A stretch of DNA of 64,000 nt, taken from Phyto melanocephala (taxonomy: Eukaryota > Arthropoda > Insecta > Diptera > Rhinophoridae). Made by a program: the position numbers and the translations under genes. This document shows, piece after piece, positions 22,071 to 35,496 of this stretch (its first letter is position 1; each line of letters opens with the position of its first letter). Under the pieces are notes generated by a model. That model worked only from the letters and a program-made list of their open reading frames with translations, did not search any database and had not been told where the DNA came from. The stretch spans positions 8,351,201 through 8,415,200 of the forward strand of contig OW799237.1 of NCBI GenBank assembly GCA_941918925.1, written 5' to 3'.

Positions 22071-24406
22071 AAAGAGAAGACAAATATTTGTTCTATCTTT
22101 CTCCTAAAAAAAATCAAACTTGCCGCAAGAAAAATTTCTGAGTGCGAACCGTGAGATTTTAAATTTTAAACAATACTCTTCGAGCTGGGGCTCAATTCTT
22201 GTTCTGAGAAAATGTGATATGAAAACTTTGCATGTGTCTTGCCATATGGTGCCACTATACCTTTTGCTGTACAAAAACTTTTCAATTAACATTTTCGCAG
22301 TACAAGAATTGACCCCCTGGAATGTTGTGACATGCATTCACAGATTAGCGTTGCCAGAATGATAATTTTTTGTCAAATAAAGTATATAAGTATGATATTA
22401 ATGTTTTTTAATAATAAAATTAGCGCAGTAGGACAGTTAACTCTTTCGTTTTATCGGGCTAAAAAACACCTTATTCGTAGCAGAGTCTCTTAGTACAGAT
22501 ACGAATGCAAAAAACAGAATTTGAAAAAGTTTTTCAACACATATTTTAAAAACCAGACCAGGACTTGAGTTTGCCAAAATAACATACATAAATCCTCACA
22601 TATGGCAACACTTAAGTGTAGGTGCATTAAAATACACACATATTTCATTAAAGCCACAAATTTTTTAAAATAGTTTTTTTAATACAAATTAATTAAGCAA
22701 ATTTTTATTAATATTCTTTTTTTATTAATTAATTAGACTTCTATTTACATTCATTCTATTTACATACATTTTGTGTGTGCATGTGTTTGTTTAACGATCA
22801 GTGTTACCATTTATCATACTTTTTTTTTTTTTTTTTTTTTTAATTTTACATATTTTCATCATTTTAGTTAAATTGCTTCTCTTGTTACTGTATTTTGTAG
22901 TAATTTATTTCATTTGTTTGCATGGTTTAATTTCTGTATGTTTTTCACGTTTTTTCTTAAACTTTTGAACATCCAATCAGGTAGCGGTTATTTGTTCAAA
23001 ACCTTATTTAAAGTTCATTTTTTGTTTTGTTAAGCATTTATGACGTTTTAAGAATTTGTTAATTTTTTTTTATTTAGAAAAAGTTTAATAATTTTTTTGT
23101 TAGCAGCCATTTTTTTTGTTCAGATAATTTTTCTTTTGTTTTTTTTTTTTTTGTAATTATTTTTACAGCTTAACAGTATTTTTTGTGGCAGTGTAGGTAC
23201 CCCATTTACATATACTTATGTACGTTTTTATTAAAGGCATTCACGTTAAACTTTTCTACTCTCACAACTTTGCAAAATAGCTCAATTAAATTTTTTTTTT
23301 GTATTTCTAGATATTAAAATTATTAATTATTTAATGAAAATGAATTGTTTGTATTAAATTTTTTTACAAAATGTTAATTGGATATTAAAACTACAGTACA
23401 CTCGCGAAAACGTAAAAAAACAGAAACGTGAACTCTTTTTATTTTGCATTGACTACTCTAAAACGTGATCAAAGTCCAAAAGCTCTAAAGCGGGAAAAAA
23501 ATTTTTTAAACTCAAATTTTTTAGATTTTATATTTTTTCTTAAAATTCGGGGAATCCCTCCATTATAATACTTAATTCTTACGTGCTTCTTATTGTTTCT
23601 GGACATTTTCACCATAAACTGGGACGAAAAATTATTTATTAATAAAATAAAATTACAAATTTGACTGTGAATTTAGAGCATTTTATAAAATTATCAGTAA
23701 CAAAGTTTTGCGAAAATATTTTAAATTCAGTATTGAATTATTAGAACTCTGATGATAACAGTCCTTTGACTAACTTGAGAGAAATCTGGCAGTCAAAAAT
23801 AAAAAAGCTGGATAATTGTGAGGCTTTTGTTCTTCAGTTTGTTCGTTTCATAAAACATTTTAAATAATTTTAAATGTTTAAAGAACCCTACCATTGTGAA
23901 AGATTTAAACAATAATTTTGAAAAGAATTCTACAGAAGGAACAATTTTTGAATTTTAGGATGAACTTAAAGACGAGCTAGAAATTAAAAAAAGGAACAGT
24001 GATGTAATAAAAGCTTTTGATAACGTTTTGAAATGTGTTGAGAATGAAAAAGTTGACCACAGCAAAATAAGAGTTTAAAGAAATCTTAAGCAAAAATTTG
24101 CGCTGTTTAAAAAAACACTTTCCAAAGATCAATAAATGATTATTTTTCTGAAGGTAATTTTTCTGTTTTAAATTTTTTGTTAAGAATTTAATTGAAAAAT
24201 GTTTTAAATTTTATTTCTTATTTTTTTTTTATTTATTCAATTTCAACTTATAAATCTGATTTTTTTTGTAAGAGCGTCATATTTGTCATATTTAAACCTT
24301 GCTGGTTGTTTGTTCTACAATTTTCAGGCTCGCTAACAAGAACAAATTTGAAAACGAGAACAGCCTTGGTCAAAATTGGTTCATATTATCGCTAGTACAC
24401 TGCATA
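22071..24406. other. AT-rich intergenic sequence, no gene seen
   Basis: A poly-T tract near 22820-22842 and generally T-rich DNA. Short open frames on both strands around 22104-22362 overlap each other and have no recognisable similarity. Confidence 0.5.
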
Positions 24407-24410
24407 AACT

Positions 24411-24648
24411 CTGTGGCTTGGAGCTAAAAGGGCCAATGTCACTTTTTTGGTCTTTTGAGTTAATCATTGCATTAGATTTGTCTTCTTGCACTTTTTCATT
24501 AAGGTAAAACAGCTAAAGTCATACTTAACCCAGAACAGCTTCGTAAATAAAATGCTGGCCAATATCACTATGAAAGCATATATAAAAGTAAAAGTTCAAT
24601 TCAAATTGTAAATATTTTGACATTGGTCCTTTTAGCTCCAGGCCACAG
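24411..24648. mobile_element. MITE with 31-bp CTGTGGC-TGGAGCTAAAAGG terminal repeats
   Basis: The 238-bp element has terminal repeats of about 31 bp that differ at two positions (left CTGTGGCTTGGAGCTAAAAG, right reverse complement CTGTGGCCTGGAGCTAAAAG). The tetranucleotide AACT flanks both ends (24407-24410 and 24649-24652), suggesting a 4-bp duplication. It is noncoding; the frame at 24617-24946 only overlaps its end. Confidence 0.8.
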
Positions 24649-24652
24649 AACT

Positions 24653-27600
24653 AACTATTATAAACTATTGGTTAGAAATTATACACAGATGCATTTATGT
24701 TTGATTAAAAAAAATATTAAAAATGAAAGAAATTTGTTTACACAAAAACTCAAACATTTTTATTATCAAAACAATTTTTTTTTTCAACTAAAGAAGAAAA
24801 TGTCCACTACGATGATTTTAACAGCAGAGTTATTTCAGTGTTTAGAGTTGACTGTTTTTAGTAATATTTACCCCATATGGCAGCACAATAAATTGTTTCA
24901 CCATTATTTAGTATTTACCGTTACAATAATGCATCTCAACTCTTAGCTCTTTTGCTTGTTTATAAAAAATAATTTCATGTTTGTTTGTTTTTGTTTTTGC
25001 ATTTCCATTTTAACGTGAATTCCTTTTTGTCATATTTTTGTATTATTGAAATTGTAGCTTTTGCGGATTTTATTATTATTTTTTAATCTTTTGAGTTTCA
25101 TATCACTTACATATTTCAAAGTAATTTATTTTTTTTAGCGAAAAAATTACGTACATATTGTTTAAGATTTTTTATAATAATAAAAAAACATTGTCTATTT
25201 TTAATCATGTATAATTTTTTTAGTTTCCGTTTGTGTATTTTTTTTCAATTCTAAAGAAATGCTTTTGATCAGTTTTATTAAATTTATTTCTTAATAATTT
25301 CGTTTTTGTTCATTTATTAAAAATGTGTGCGTTATAGTACTTAAATATTTATATTTTGATAGACTGCAAATTGTTTTTCGAATGAGTAGATTAATGAGAA
25401 TATTGAGGGAATTGTTAAAAAACGAAAATACTCATAGAAATTTTATTAAAATAAATTTAAGAAATAATTGTTATTGTGTAAATCATTTTAAACGATTTAA
25501 GGTGAGGTTAAGTGATTTACAAAATAAAGAAGTCATGACAAATTTTTAATAAATAAATTTTCGATAATACAAATTCGTATAAATGTAAATAAGGAAATTA
25601 TTGAAAACGTTTTAGGTATAGAGTTTGTTAAAAAGTTTTTCTTTCCACTAAACAAAAAAAGTTTAGTGAAATTTTTTCTATGATCTTTAAAAATAAAAAA
25701 CGATTTTTGTTAGGAAGGCGTGCACCGATTTCCCAATTTTTTAATGTTTGTCTTTACTTAACTTAGGCTTTAACGGCAATAAAAATTGACCACGCCCACT
25801 TTTTTAATTTATTTAAAATCGATTTCTATTTTTTTTTTATAGTTAAAGTAGTTTAATTTTAGTTGTTATGGAAACCGATTTTACTAATTTTTTTTTAATG
25901 TTTGTGTATTCTTCTTCTTCTATGTATGTACATATATAAATAAAATTGAAATGATGTCTTCTAAGCTCATCAGTAGATTCACCTTCATAGATTTTGCTTA
26001 TTCTTTGCCTTAAAACTTTCTATGAAGCTTAAGAATTTTTCTAACGGAAATATTTTGATACTTTAAAAAGGGCGTGACACCTCCCCTACAAAATCAACAG
26101 TTTTTGTCGCATATCCAGAGTACTATAATACCTAAAGCCTTTAAAATTAGTGCGGGGTATTATAATAATAATTTGCACAGTTAAGCTTAAAACGAGCTAG
26201 AAAACAACAGTAGGCGTGGCTCCTTTAATATAATTAATATACATTTTATTAAATATTTAGAAAACTATTACATCTATAATCTCCAATTTTTGTGCGCTTT
26301 ACTTTTAGCTTATTTGTTTTATTGTAGCCAAAAAACGATACAATCGGAAAAGGGGAAGTGTGATACCCCACATCCAAAAAAAGAAAAAAAACTTATTGAA
26401 TGAAATTTTTTTAGAAACTATAAATGTTAAAGTTTTAAATCCTGTAAAATTTATTTAAATGATTGGATAGGTGGAAATGAGAGGGCGTGGTTCTTTTCAT
26501 AATAACAAAATAATTTAATAATTGTTATAGGCTTTTGCATTCTGTATTAGTATTTGGTTGCGATATCAGTTTACTTTTTTCGGGCACATAATCGACAGGA
26601 TTCGTGTAGGGGACATTGCACCCAACACCCACCTCCCCCCCCCCATTCAAAAAAATTTATTCTATAAAACTGTAATCTCTATTTGGTTTAAATTTAGTAC
26701 GAGAAACTTTTGATAATAATTTCCTTATTCGAACCAAAAATTAAAGGTCGAAAAAAGGGAAGTTATATCCTCATTCAAATGAAATTTATTTATTTAAATT
26801 TATGACAATAATTGTCCGCCTAAAAAATTGGTGCCAGATAATATTAAATTTATCTAAAATCCTAAGAATAGAACATTCCTGAAAAATTTTCCAATTTTTT
26901 AGTAGACAATTTATTGGGAAATTTATTAAAAATATCGCCCCTATTGTGAATATATTTCCCCTCGAAATAAATTCCCCAAAGATGGTTTATGCTTATTTTT
27001 CTTATTTACATTCAATGAGCATTAATAGCTGGTTTTAATTAGAACAGCTGATCTCTGAAAGGAACAAAAACCCTAACGGAAATTCATATGTGAGAGGAGG
27101 GAAGATTTCTTGAAAATAAAAATAATTTCCCTTATATATATTTAGGTCGTATGTTTTATGAAGACCAGTTTTGTTCGCAACTGTTCAAGTGTTTAAAGAG
27201 TGTGTTTCTCTAAAATATTTTTGAAAAATCTTTTACATATTTTCCTTTAAATGTTATATTAATTTATTTGTAATGTTTTTTTACTTTTTAAGGTAGCGCT
27301 TGCATTAATTAATTGATTGATTTTTTCCACTTTTTTACATTAATTTTTTATTTTACATTTAAGATTGTTTTTTAAAACGTAATTCTGTTATGTTTGTATG
27401 TTTCTTTTTTATATTTAAAATGTGGTTTGTTGTTGTTAAAAAAATCTGTAAATCTGTTGTTTATGTTAAATTTATTTAAAAGATTTTACATCTGCTTTTT
27501 GTGAATATTATTTTTTTTAATTAATTTTTTTTGTTTATTTTTTTTTTTCTTCAATTGATGAGGTAGCATTACTTTGGATTATTCACATTATAAGTTGAGA

Positions 27601-27890
27601 AGATAAAAGAAAAGTTTACAATAAATCCAATTTCATAAATTATAATAAAAAGAAAATATGAAATTTTTTTATAATATTTATTGGTTTTAAAATCAACCCC
27701 CTTAAAGGGCATATTTAACAACTAACAAGTTAAAACGCCTTAATCGTCTGTATCAATTTGTATATATCCCTTAAAAGAAACTTATCCGACTCCACTTAAA
27801 AAATAATTTAAAAGAGATTTCCAAAAACTAAATTGTGTTCTTTTCCGCGTTTGTTACTACTTGATAAGGTCTCTCCAAAAGTCCCTTCCG
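24653..27890. other. Intergenic sequence, no gene recognised
   Basis: AT-rich with a more mixed section from about 25700 to 26800 that looks like old, decayed repeat DNA (GGCGTG/CCACGCCCAC words). A cytosine tract CCACCTCCCCCCCCCC occurs near 26630. No element ends found. Confidence 0.45.
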
Positions 27891-27894
27891 AACT

Positions 27895-29050
27895 TTGACA
27901 GTTTATAGCGATCATATTCTTGAAGCTGCATTTGTCGCATCGGTTGTCATTTATTTAGTTTATTTTGCCAAATCGTCAATAATGAACGTAATCAACAACA
28001 CTTGTAAATGACAAAGCAGGAGTAGTTAGAAACTGTCCTTAATTTCTATTAAAAAAATCCTCTTCAGCGATCTTGTTGATGAAAACATAATTGTCGAATC
28101 TAAATGCGATCCAAAAGCGTAAAACGCATTTAAAATTAGTGATTGTTTTGAATTTTGTACTGGCGGTAATATCAGCCCATATTTCTTTAAAAACGCCATT
28201 CGCCAGACTATCACCGTCAAAGGCGAGCGCTATGTGTTGACGATTTCAATTCCTTTTGGCTTAAATTGAATGATATAGACACCAAAATCACTTGATTTCA
28301 TCTGGACAATACTAATTATTTCACATTGGAAATCCTGCACTAGTGATTTGGGGTAATGGTCAGCTTTCGTGAAGGAGTTTTGAACTGGCCATTGGGATTG
28401 TTCAATTTGACCCAGTTAGATTCTCTTATAAGGAGTTTTCTTTAGTTGCAGGTCCATTGGCGTAACTACAAATTTTTTTCTGGTAGTGGCAAGAGCTTAA
28501 ACATTTTTTTCTGAGGGGGGCATTTCAGCCCCCAGAATTTTCTAGTTATATCCATGAGCTGGTCTATGCGGAGAAGACAACAACCACAGCGGCCCTTAAA
28601 GCGAACATAACCTATGCCAAATTTTGCCTTTTTATAGAGCCAAAGTCATGCAAAATTAGACATTTCAAATGAGCAACAACCAGCAAAGCCATAGCGGACA
28701 TAAGCTCAATTTTATATTTCGCACATAACGCCATCAAATAGGCCTTTCAAACGAATTGGTCAATTACGTCGTATTACTTATCGTACCCTCATTGTCTTAA
28801 AAAAACTCCACAACAAAAATTTTAATAGTAAAATTGCACTGTATTAGTAGCCATGTATAATATTTCGCTCAAAGTTGTTTAATGCCGAATGTCCATTGTC
28901 TATAGGCGGACACCAGTTCGCATCATGCAGAAGCATTGCTATCTAGTTGGCATCAAACGGCTTTTCATTTTGAAAGTATTTTCGGCCAAATTTTGGGTCC
29001 TAGACTAGACACACATCAAGCATCCTAAGCAAGCACTCTGATATTCCTTG
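27895..29050 (-). pseudogene. Degenerate coding remnants, probably an old DNA transposon
   Basis: The region is less AT-rich than its surroundings and has long peptide stretches on the minus strand. One, about 28245-28040, reads FDGDSLANGVFKEIWADITA and continues to NKIAEEDFFNRN. Another, near 29010-28860, reads DPKFGRKYFQNEKPFDAN, a stop, then IAMLLHDANWCPPIDNGH. Stops and frame changes interrupt them. I do not recognise the family with confidence; transposase origin is inferred from context. Confidence 0.4.
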
Positions 29051-29231
29051 TGAAAGTGTAATCATGTGTTATGGAAAAACAAATTTTTGAAATTTTTCGA
29101 TGTAACGCGTACAAGCACATTTTCACAAATATGCTGTGAGAATTTTGATCGAGTCTTGTCCACTTAACACTTCGAAACCTACAAAGCGAACAAACGGAGA
29201 TATTTATGGCTGAGTCAGAGCTTGTTCTGAT

Positions 29232-30360
29232 ACGAGCGCTATATTCGGCCCTGCTGAATCTGATAATATCCTTCACCGTCATATTGTAGATTAACCTGGA
29301 TTTTAGATTTAATGTAATACGCTATTTTCTTTATTTTTTCCGACTGTATTTTTGATTTTAAATTTTTTCCATAGTTAACTGTATTCTACTAGTCAAGCCC
29401 TTTTATTTGATACCCATATTGTTGGGGTTAAAAGAATTCGCTCCGCCATATAGTTTCAGACGCCATCTTGGATTTTACATTTTTTTATAGTTTACTGCAT
29501 TGTTCGGGTCGAGCTCTTTTTTATATACCCAATTTTTTGGAGATTAAAGGGGACAAAGCCGTAACTATTATATTTGACTCATATATTCCGCATTTAATCT
29601 AGGACGCCATCTTGGATTTTTTTCTTTTCATAGCTTACTATATTTTAATACTCAAGCCCTTTTACTTTATCTCCATATTGGCTCTCCTGGTTGTATAGAA
29701 ACTAAAAAATATCGATTTCCGTTTAATTTTAGAAAAAACTCCAAAGCAGTTGTACTGGCTTATATCTCAGTTGGTTTCGTAACGATTTGTTAGTTTTTTT
29801 CTAGAAATAATTTTTTGGGATGACGTATAATAATTTATTGTCTTAAGCGTGTTCAGAAATTATTTAGGAGCTTGAACAAATTTGAATGAAGAAATATATA
29901 TTTTTTCAAATCATTTTTGCCTATAACTTTGCCGATTAGTGAACAATTTATCCAAAGTTTTTGATTTTTATCTATAAACAGTAACAACCAGGTCTAACCA
30001 AGAGCTGGAAAATTTAAATTTTTATTAGTATAAAGCGTAGCTAAAAAATAGAGGCAGTGGTGTTTATTTGCTTATAATTCTGAAAGTTAAGGGGCGATTA
30101 TGCTGAATTTCAATACCGATCTGCTTGCGAATACTTCTGATAATTTGATATCTTACGCGGGTCTTGGCGATATCGGTGGACTTTATAAAACTGATTTCAA
30201 CATTTTCCACGGACAGATGGACAAAGTTTAATGGACTTCACTAGTCATAAGCTTTCTGAAAATATATACTTTATGGGGTCGGAACGGAATATTGTAGAAA
30301 TTTTACAAGGAATGACAAACCTATTTATACACCCTTTTACACTGTCGTGTGAAGGGTATA
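29232..30360 (+). mobile_element. Long diverged INE-1-like element
   Basis: It opens GAGCGCTATATTCGGCCCTG with the CTGCTGAATC hairpin half, and closes with TATACTTTATGGGGTCGGAA ... GAATGACAAACCTATTTATA, then GTGTGAAGGGTATA. The middle is longer than in other copies and contains three to four diverged direct repeats of a segment with GCCATCTTGGATTTT and CAAGCCCTTTTA-TTTGATACC (about 29330-29690). Confidence 0.7.
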
Positions 30361-30451
30361 GCAATTGAAAAACAAATTATGAAAATGATTGATAAAACGT
30401 CTAAAGCAACCACAAACATTAACCTTTAACCGCTTTGAAATAGGTTTAAAG

Positions 30452-30606
30452 TAGAGTTGGGCACAAATCGTTACTTTTGTTCAGTTTTGAAAACAACCTC
30501 GGTAATTTTTTTTACGAACCCCTATTAAATTACCTTGTGGTTTGTGCAAAAAATGAAAGAGGTTGTTGGCAAAAACAAACTAAAGTAACCGATTGACCCA
30601 ACTCTA
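30452..30606. mobile_element. hAT-like MITE, TAGAGTTGGG ends, 155 bp
   Basis: TAGAGTTGGGCACAAATCG at the left and its approximate reverse complement CGATTGACCCAACTCTA at the right, with GTTACTTTTGTT/AACAAACTAAAGTAAC inside. The flanks GTTTAAAG and CTTTAAGG may be a decayed 8-bp duplication (6 of 8 match). TAGAGTTGGGC-like ends are common in hAT elements. Confidence 0.7.
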
Positions 30607-30612
30607 CTTTAA

Positions 30613-33098
30613 GGTTTTAATCGTTTTTATCACATACCTGAATGATTTAGATCAAATTTTGACTATTAGGCGACCAATTAATTTGAATTAAAATGTAAAC
30701 GAACGTTTTTTTTTTTGTAAGAAATCCGAATTTAAAAACAAAATCCGTATAAAACCTAAAAATTGTCTTTTGTTAAAAACTAAACAAATTAAAAAGAAAC
30801 ACAGTTGATTTTTTTTTTTTTTTAATTTAATTATTTTTTTTTTCAATTGTTTTTTTGTTTGTTTATATTTGCTTCCAGTTTTCACTTTAAGGTAATAATA
30901 TTCACATTCTTTCTTCTGGTAATCATAATTATTGTTTTAAGGTTTATATATATAAAAAAAAACTAAAAATAAAACAATAAAAAAGGAAATACGTTTATAA
31001 AATAAAAACATTGTTTTTTTGTTTTTGTTTTTTGTAATATTAAGATGATAATATAGTACGATATATATGTATGTATATATAAAAAAAAACTCTGAACTTA
31101 ATAAAAAGCTGCTTAACATACAGGGTGTGTGTGTGTGGGTGTGTATTATGTAAAATATTTTTTAATATTTATTATTTTATAGGGGTTGTTGGTTGTTTAC
31201 TTTTAATTATGTATTTTTTATTTATTTATTTTTTTTATTTGTTTGTTTTGTTGCTGTTGTTTTAAATGTAAAACTTACATAAATTTGAATGAATTTAATT
31301 GCAATATATAATAATAATTAATAATTTAATTAATTAATTATACATTTATATATTTTGTTATAGTTTTTCTTTACTGTTTTTTTTTTTTTTAATTAATCAA
31401 TAATATTTTTTAACAAGTTTTATTTTATTAATGTGGCTCTGTTTTTGTTGTTGTTGTTGTTTATATTATGTTTAAATATATAATCAATCTTAAATTTAAA
31501 CAAAGTAAAAAATTTTGGATTTATTTTTAGATTTTAATTTAAATATTTTACATAAAATGTGTGGGTTTTTTATTTTCCTCTTTCAATAATATACATTTTA
31601 AATAATATGAGAAATTTTTTATTTTTTTTTAATTTAATTTTTTTTTTCTTAAATCAATAATATTCGTTTATATTATTTAAAGTTTTTAGTTTTTAAATTA
31701 TATTTGTTAAATTATTGTTATTTTTTTTAAGTTAGTTTTATTTAAATAATTAAACAATTGCACAATTTCGAAATTGAAATAAATTTTTTAATATTTTTTT
31801 TTCTCATTTACTTTCAAATTTCATTATTCTCTTTCTCATTTTCATTTTATTTACTTAAACGTTAAAAAATATAATAAAAAATTGTTTAAAATTAACTTAA
31901 ATAAAAAAACAAAAGCTTGCATTTTTAGTTTAAAAAAATTGTTCTAAATTTATTTTAAATAAAATATTTGTAAATTGTTTTGCAAAAACAAAAAAAAAAA
32001 AAAAAAGAAGTAATAATTTAAATTTTGCTTAAAAATTTTTTTTTAAATTTATTTCAAACATTTTTTTTTTTTTTTATAAAAAATAAGGCCTTGTTTTGGA
32101 AAAAATTATAAAAAAAATTTGGTTAAAAATATATATGTTTTTGTATATATAAAAAAAAAATAAAATAATTGCCAAAGTTTTTGTGCCAAAATTGTTTTGG
32201 TCTTTTGTTTTTAGTTTTAGAGATTTAAAAAAGAAAATATTTTTGTATAAAAAATGTTACTAGTCTTTTACTTTTTCGAAATTAAAATAAAAATTTTTTA
32301 TATGTATATGTTTGTTTTTGTTTACAGCTAGAGAAGTCTAAAACAAATTTTAAAGATTAATTTATACAAAAAAAAATAAAAAATAATAAAAAATTTATAA
32401 TTAAAAAATATATATATTTAGTTTATAATAAATTACTATCACTTGTTTTTTCTTTATCTAAAATCAAAAATTTTTATAATTTTTTTCATTACAAAAATAA
32501 TGGCTAGCATATGGAAAAGAAGAAAGAAATTTGTTTTAGAGAGATTTTTTTTAAGGTCGGACATTTTGTTTTTTTTTTTTTACTTTTATTTTTGCAAATT
32601 CAAACTAGTAAGTCGATTATAAATAGCAAACCAACTTGAGTTGCGTTGTCAGTCGGCAACTTTAACTTCAGACTTGCCAACAAACCCACTAAATTACAAA
32701 TACAATTAACAGCTGTTGGTTGCTAGTTGCCATCTGTAATAGTGTGTTTGGTAACGGACAGCACAACTGAAGTTTCCTAGCTATCGACAATTGCCTCAGT
32801 ATTAAAGTTTACGAAGTCAAGTTTTACGTTTTGTGGACAACATTGAGACCACCCAACTCCTGTACTTTAAAGAAACGCTACATCGACCAAGATTATCGTT
32901 GTTATCTATGAAACATTTGCGTAGCTACAATTTTTTTCTGGGGGTTGCAAAAGCTACCCCAACGATAATAATTTTTTGTTGTTGTTTATTTTATTGACAA
33001 ATAGTTTAACTTTATACGCGACTCAAAAACGACTTGTTTAAGTCTTGGCTATGGCGCGACTACCTATAGGAGTAGTGTTAGTTGTGAATTTAGGTCTC
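30613..33098. other. T/A homopolymer-rich sequence, no gene seen
   Basis: Mostly runs of T and A with short TG repeats (near 31126-31141) and TTG repeats (31446-31460). From about 32600 composition becomes more even, with CGTAGCTACAA-TTTTTTTCTGGGGG (32925), which recurs near 28450 and marks another old dispersed repeat. No element ends or genes identified. Confidence 0.5.
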
Positions 33099-33101
33099 TA
33101 A

Positions 33102-33628
33102 TGCTCTAAACACATAGACGACAGCAGACAGCAAGCAGCAATATGTCAAAAATAAAATCCATGTGTTTAAATGAAAACGATTATTTTGACGGCAGCACAG
33201 TAGCACGACTGCACAACAGCATTTGCTGCTGCTGCCAACTTAGGCTATTTTCTATTTTGACGGGCAGCAAGAAACAAATATAGTGTTGCCATTATACATA
33301 TTAAATTGGAAAAATAAGAACAAAAACTTATTTTTAATATTAAACAGAAAAGAACATTACAAAAACACAATAAAGAAATAAATTTATGTGTTTTTGTAGT
33401 TTTTCGTGATATTTTTACATTTTTTTATCAATAACTTTAATTTTATTCATTATAAAATATACATGCGGCATCCCTGAAATTTGTATTGCTAAACTACACA
33501 TCAGCTGATTATTATGTTGTTGCTGTCTTCAAAATAATTATGAAGCTGACTTCAGAGCAGCATTTGAAGTTGGCAGCATTTGAAGCCGTGAAGTTGTGAA
33601 GTCTGCTGGCGTCTATGTGTTTAGAGCT
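33102..33628. mobile_element. Non-autonomous inverted-repeat element, GCTCTAAACACATAGACG ends
   Basis: Terminal repeats of about 25 bp: left GCTCTAAACACATAGACGAC, right its reverse complement GCGTCTATGTGTTTAGAGC. TAA flanks both sides (33099-33101 and 33629-33631), a 3-bp duplication compatible with PIF/Harbinger (TWA). The interior is noncoding and rich in GCAGCA/TGCTGC words that can also pair with each other. Confidence 0.72.
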
Positions 33629-33631
33629 TAA

Positions 33632-35406
33632 CTTTTATAACAAAGATGCCACTTTATTGTAACAGTTGTCGAGTATCGTTAAAAAGTATTAAGATAATCG
33701 TTAGGGCAATAAACAATAAGTGTCGACAAATTTAACATTTGTTGGATGGTTAAAATTTAGTGAATCGTAACACAGGTTGACCAGGTGGCAACTCTTTCAT
33801 AAAAAGTGGCTATTTAGTGGAAATTAAAGACTATTTTTATTGCTTTACATTTTATTGAAAACAATCTTATTAAGACTGCACGACATGGGATTCTAGGTGG
33901 CAGAATTATGTTGCACTTTGCAAACGCCGGAATTGACATTCTGTATAAACGTTTAGAGGGCATGGTTACCTCTTATACAGGCAACAGGAGTTAAGTGAAT
34001 TGATCACATTTCTAGTAGAATAAAATTTTTAAAATTGCAAGTCTACGCCAAAAAGCCGCAATTAGGCCATTTATTTAAAATCAGCACAATCCAGGCGGCA
34101 AATTGCGCAATTCAAATGTGATAAAATTTTAAAAATTCCTTAAAAGAGCAGTGAACTGGATTTTTCAATAAAATTTCGATCGTTATTGATTGTTGCCCCC
34201 AGGTGATTTTGCAAATCCAGCCAGATCTTCCTGACATTAAAAATTGATGATCTTGTATTCGTAAAAGCGTAGAAAGTCATAGTGGACATATGAACAAAAT
34301 AATGTTTTAAACATTGTGACGTTAAAAAAGTCGTATGTTTTAAATTTCACTTTAATATTGATCTGCCCTTAATGGAAATTCTTCTAAATCATATTTATAA
34401 AATCAAAAGTTTAAACATTTTTGTTTTATAAAAACTAACAAACAGACATTAAGTTCAAATGCAATTTGCAGTAAAAACAATAAAGGCTTCAAATTTCGTT
34501 TGCGTTTAAGGGCTAAAATTTAACTCCAAGAACCAAATTCTCGAATTCGAGATGTTGGTCTAATTAATTAATTTTATTCTTATCACTAGCATTTTAAAGT
34601 TTTTCCCATAAATATTTATTTTGCTTGTTGCTTAAATTTAATAAGGAATTACTTTTATTAAAAATAAGAACAAAATAAGGGGTTAAGCTACCACTGAAAA
34701 ACTGACCCTTACCGATGTTTTAAATACATACATACATTTGCTTGAACTTAAAAATTCTCTTGTAGCCATTAAGCGTTGCCACTATTTTAACATAAAGAAA
34801 AAAATATTTTTTTATTTTTTTTTATCAAAAACAAAAAAAAAATCGTTTTATACAAATTGTTTATATACATATAAATATTTTTTCTTAAAAGGGAGGGAAT
34901 TCTAAAAATGTTTTATTTTGTATTTTTTTTGTATTATTTTTTTAAATTTAAATATTTTAGTTTTTTTCCATTTTTTTTTGTTTAAATTTTCCATTTCATG
35001 GTAGCTTATTGTGTAACTCGTAGATCTAAAAAAAATGTGAGAAATCAGTCCAAGTTTTTGTTTTTTTTTTCTTCGTATTATTATCAATTATAATAATAAT
35101 ATTTAAAAAAGAAAATTATAAGTTTACGTTTTATACATATTATTATAATATTAATAATTAATTATTAATTTTTTTTTAACATTTATAACATTGTTTACTG
35201 TGTAGTATATATAATATATAGTAGTTTTTAAGCTTAAAATGGTTTTGTTTACAAAAAAAAAAAAAAAAAAGACAAATATTTTTGTTTGTTTTGAAATGAA
35301 AAGCTGTAAAAAAAAAGTGAAAGAATGTATGGGTTTAATTGATTTGTTGGTTGTTGGTTTTCTATTTGTTGTCAAGTTGCAAATATATATTTGTTTTTGT
35401 TTTTAT
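33632..35406. other. Intergenic sequence, no gene seen
   Basis: Mixed composition to about 34570, then T/A-rich. No recognisable coding stretch. Confidence 0.45.
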
Positions 35407-35410
35407 TGTA

Positions 35411-35411
<1 letters not shown>

Positions 35412-35492
<81 letters not shown>
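35412..35492. repeat. (TA)n microsatellite with TG interruptions
   Basis: About 80 bp of alternating TA with GTATA interruptions near 35444 and GTATGTATG at the end. Open frames on both strands through it are artefacts of the alternating sequence. Confidence 0.95.

Positions 35493-35496
<4 letters not shown>

Noticed and set aside
24192..25549. Several plus-strand frames of 65-110 codons
   Set aside because: Lys/Phe/Asn-rich content of AT-rich DNA, no recognisable motifs, and one overlaps a MITE end.
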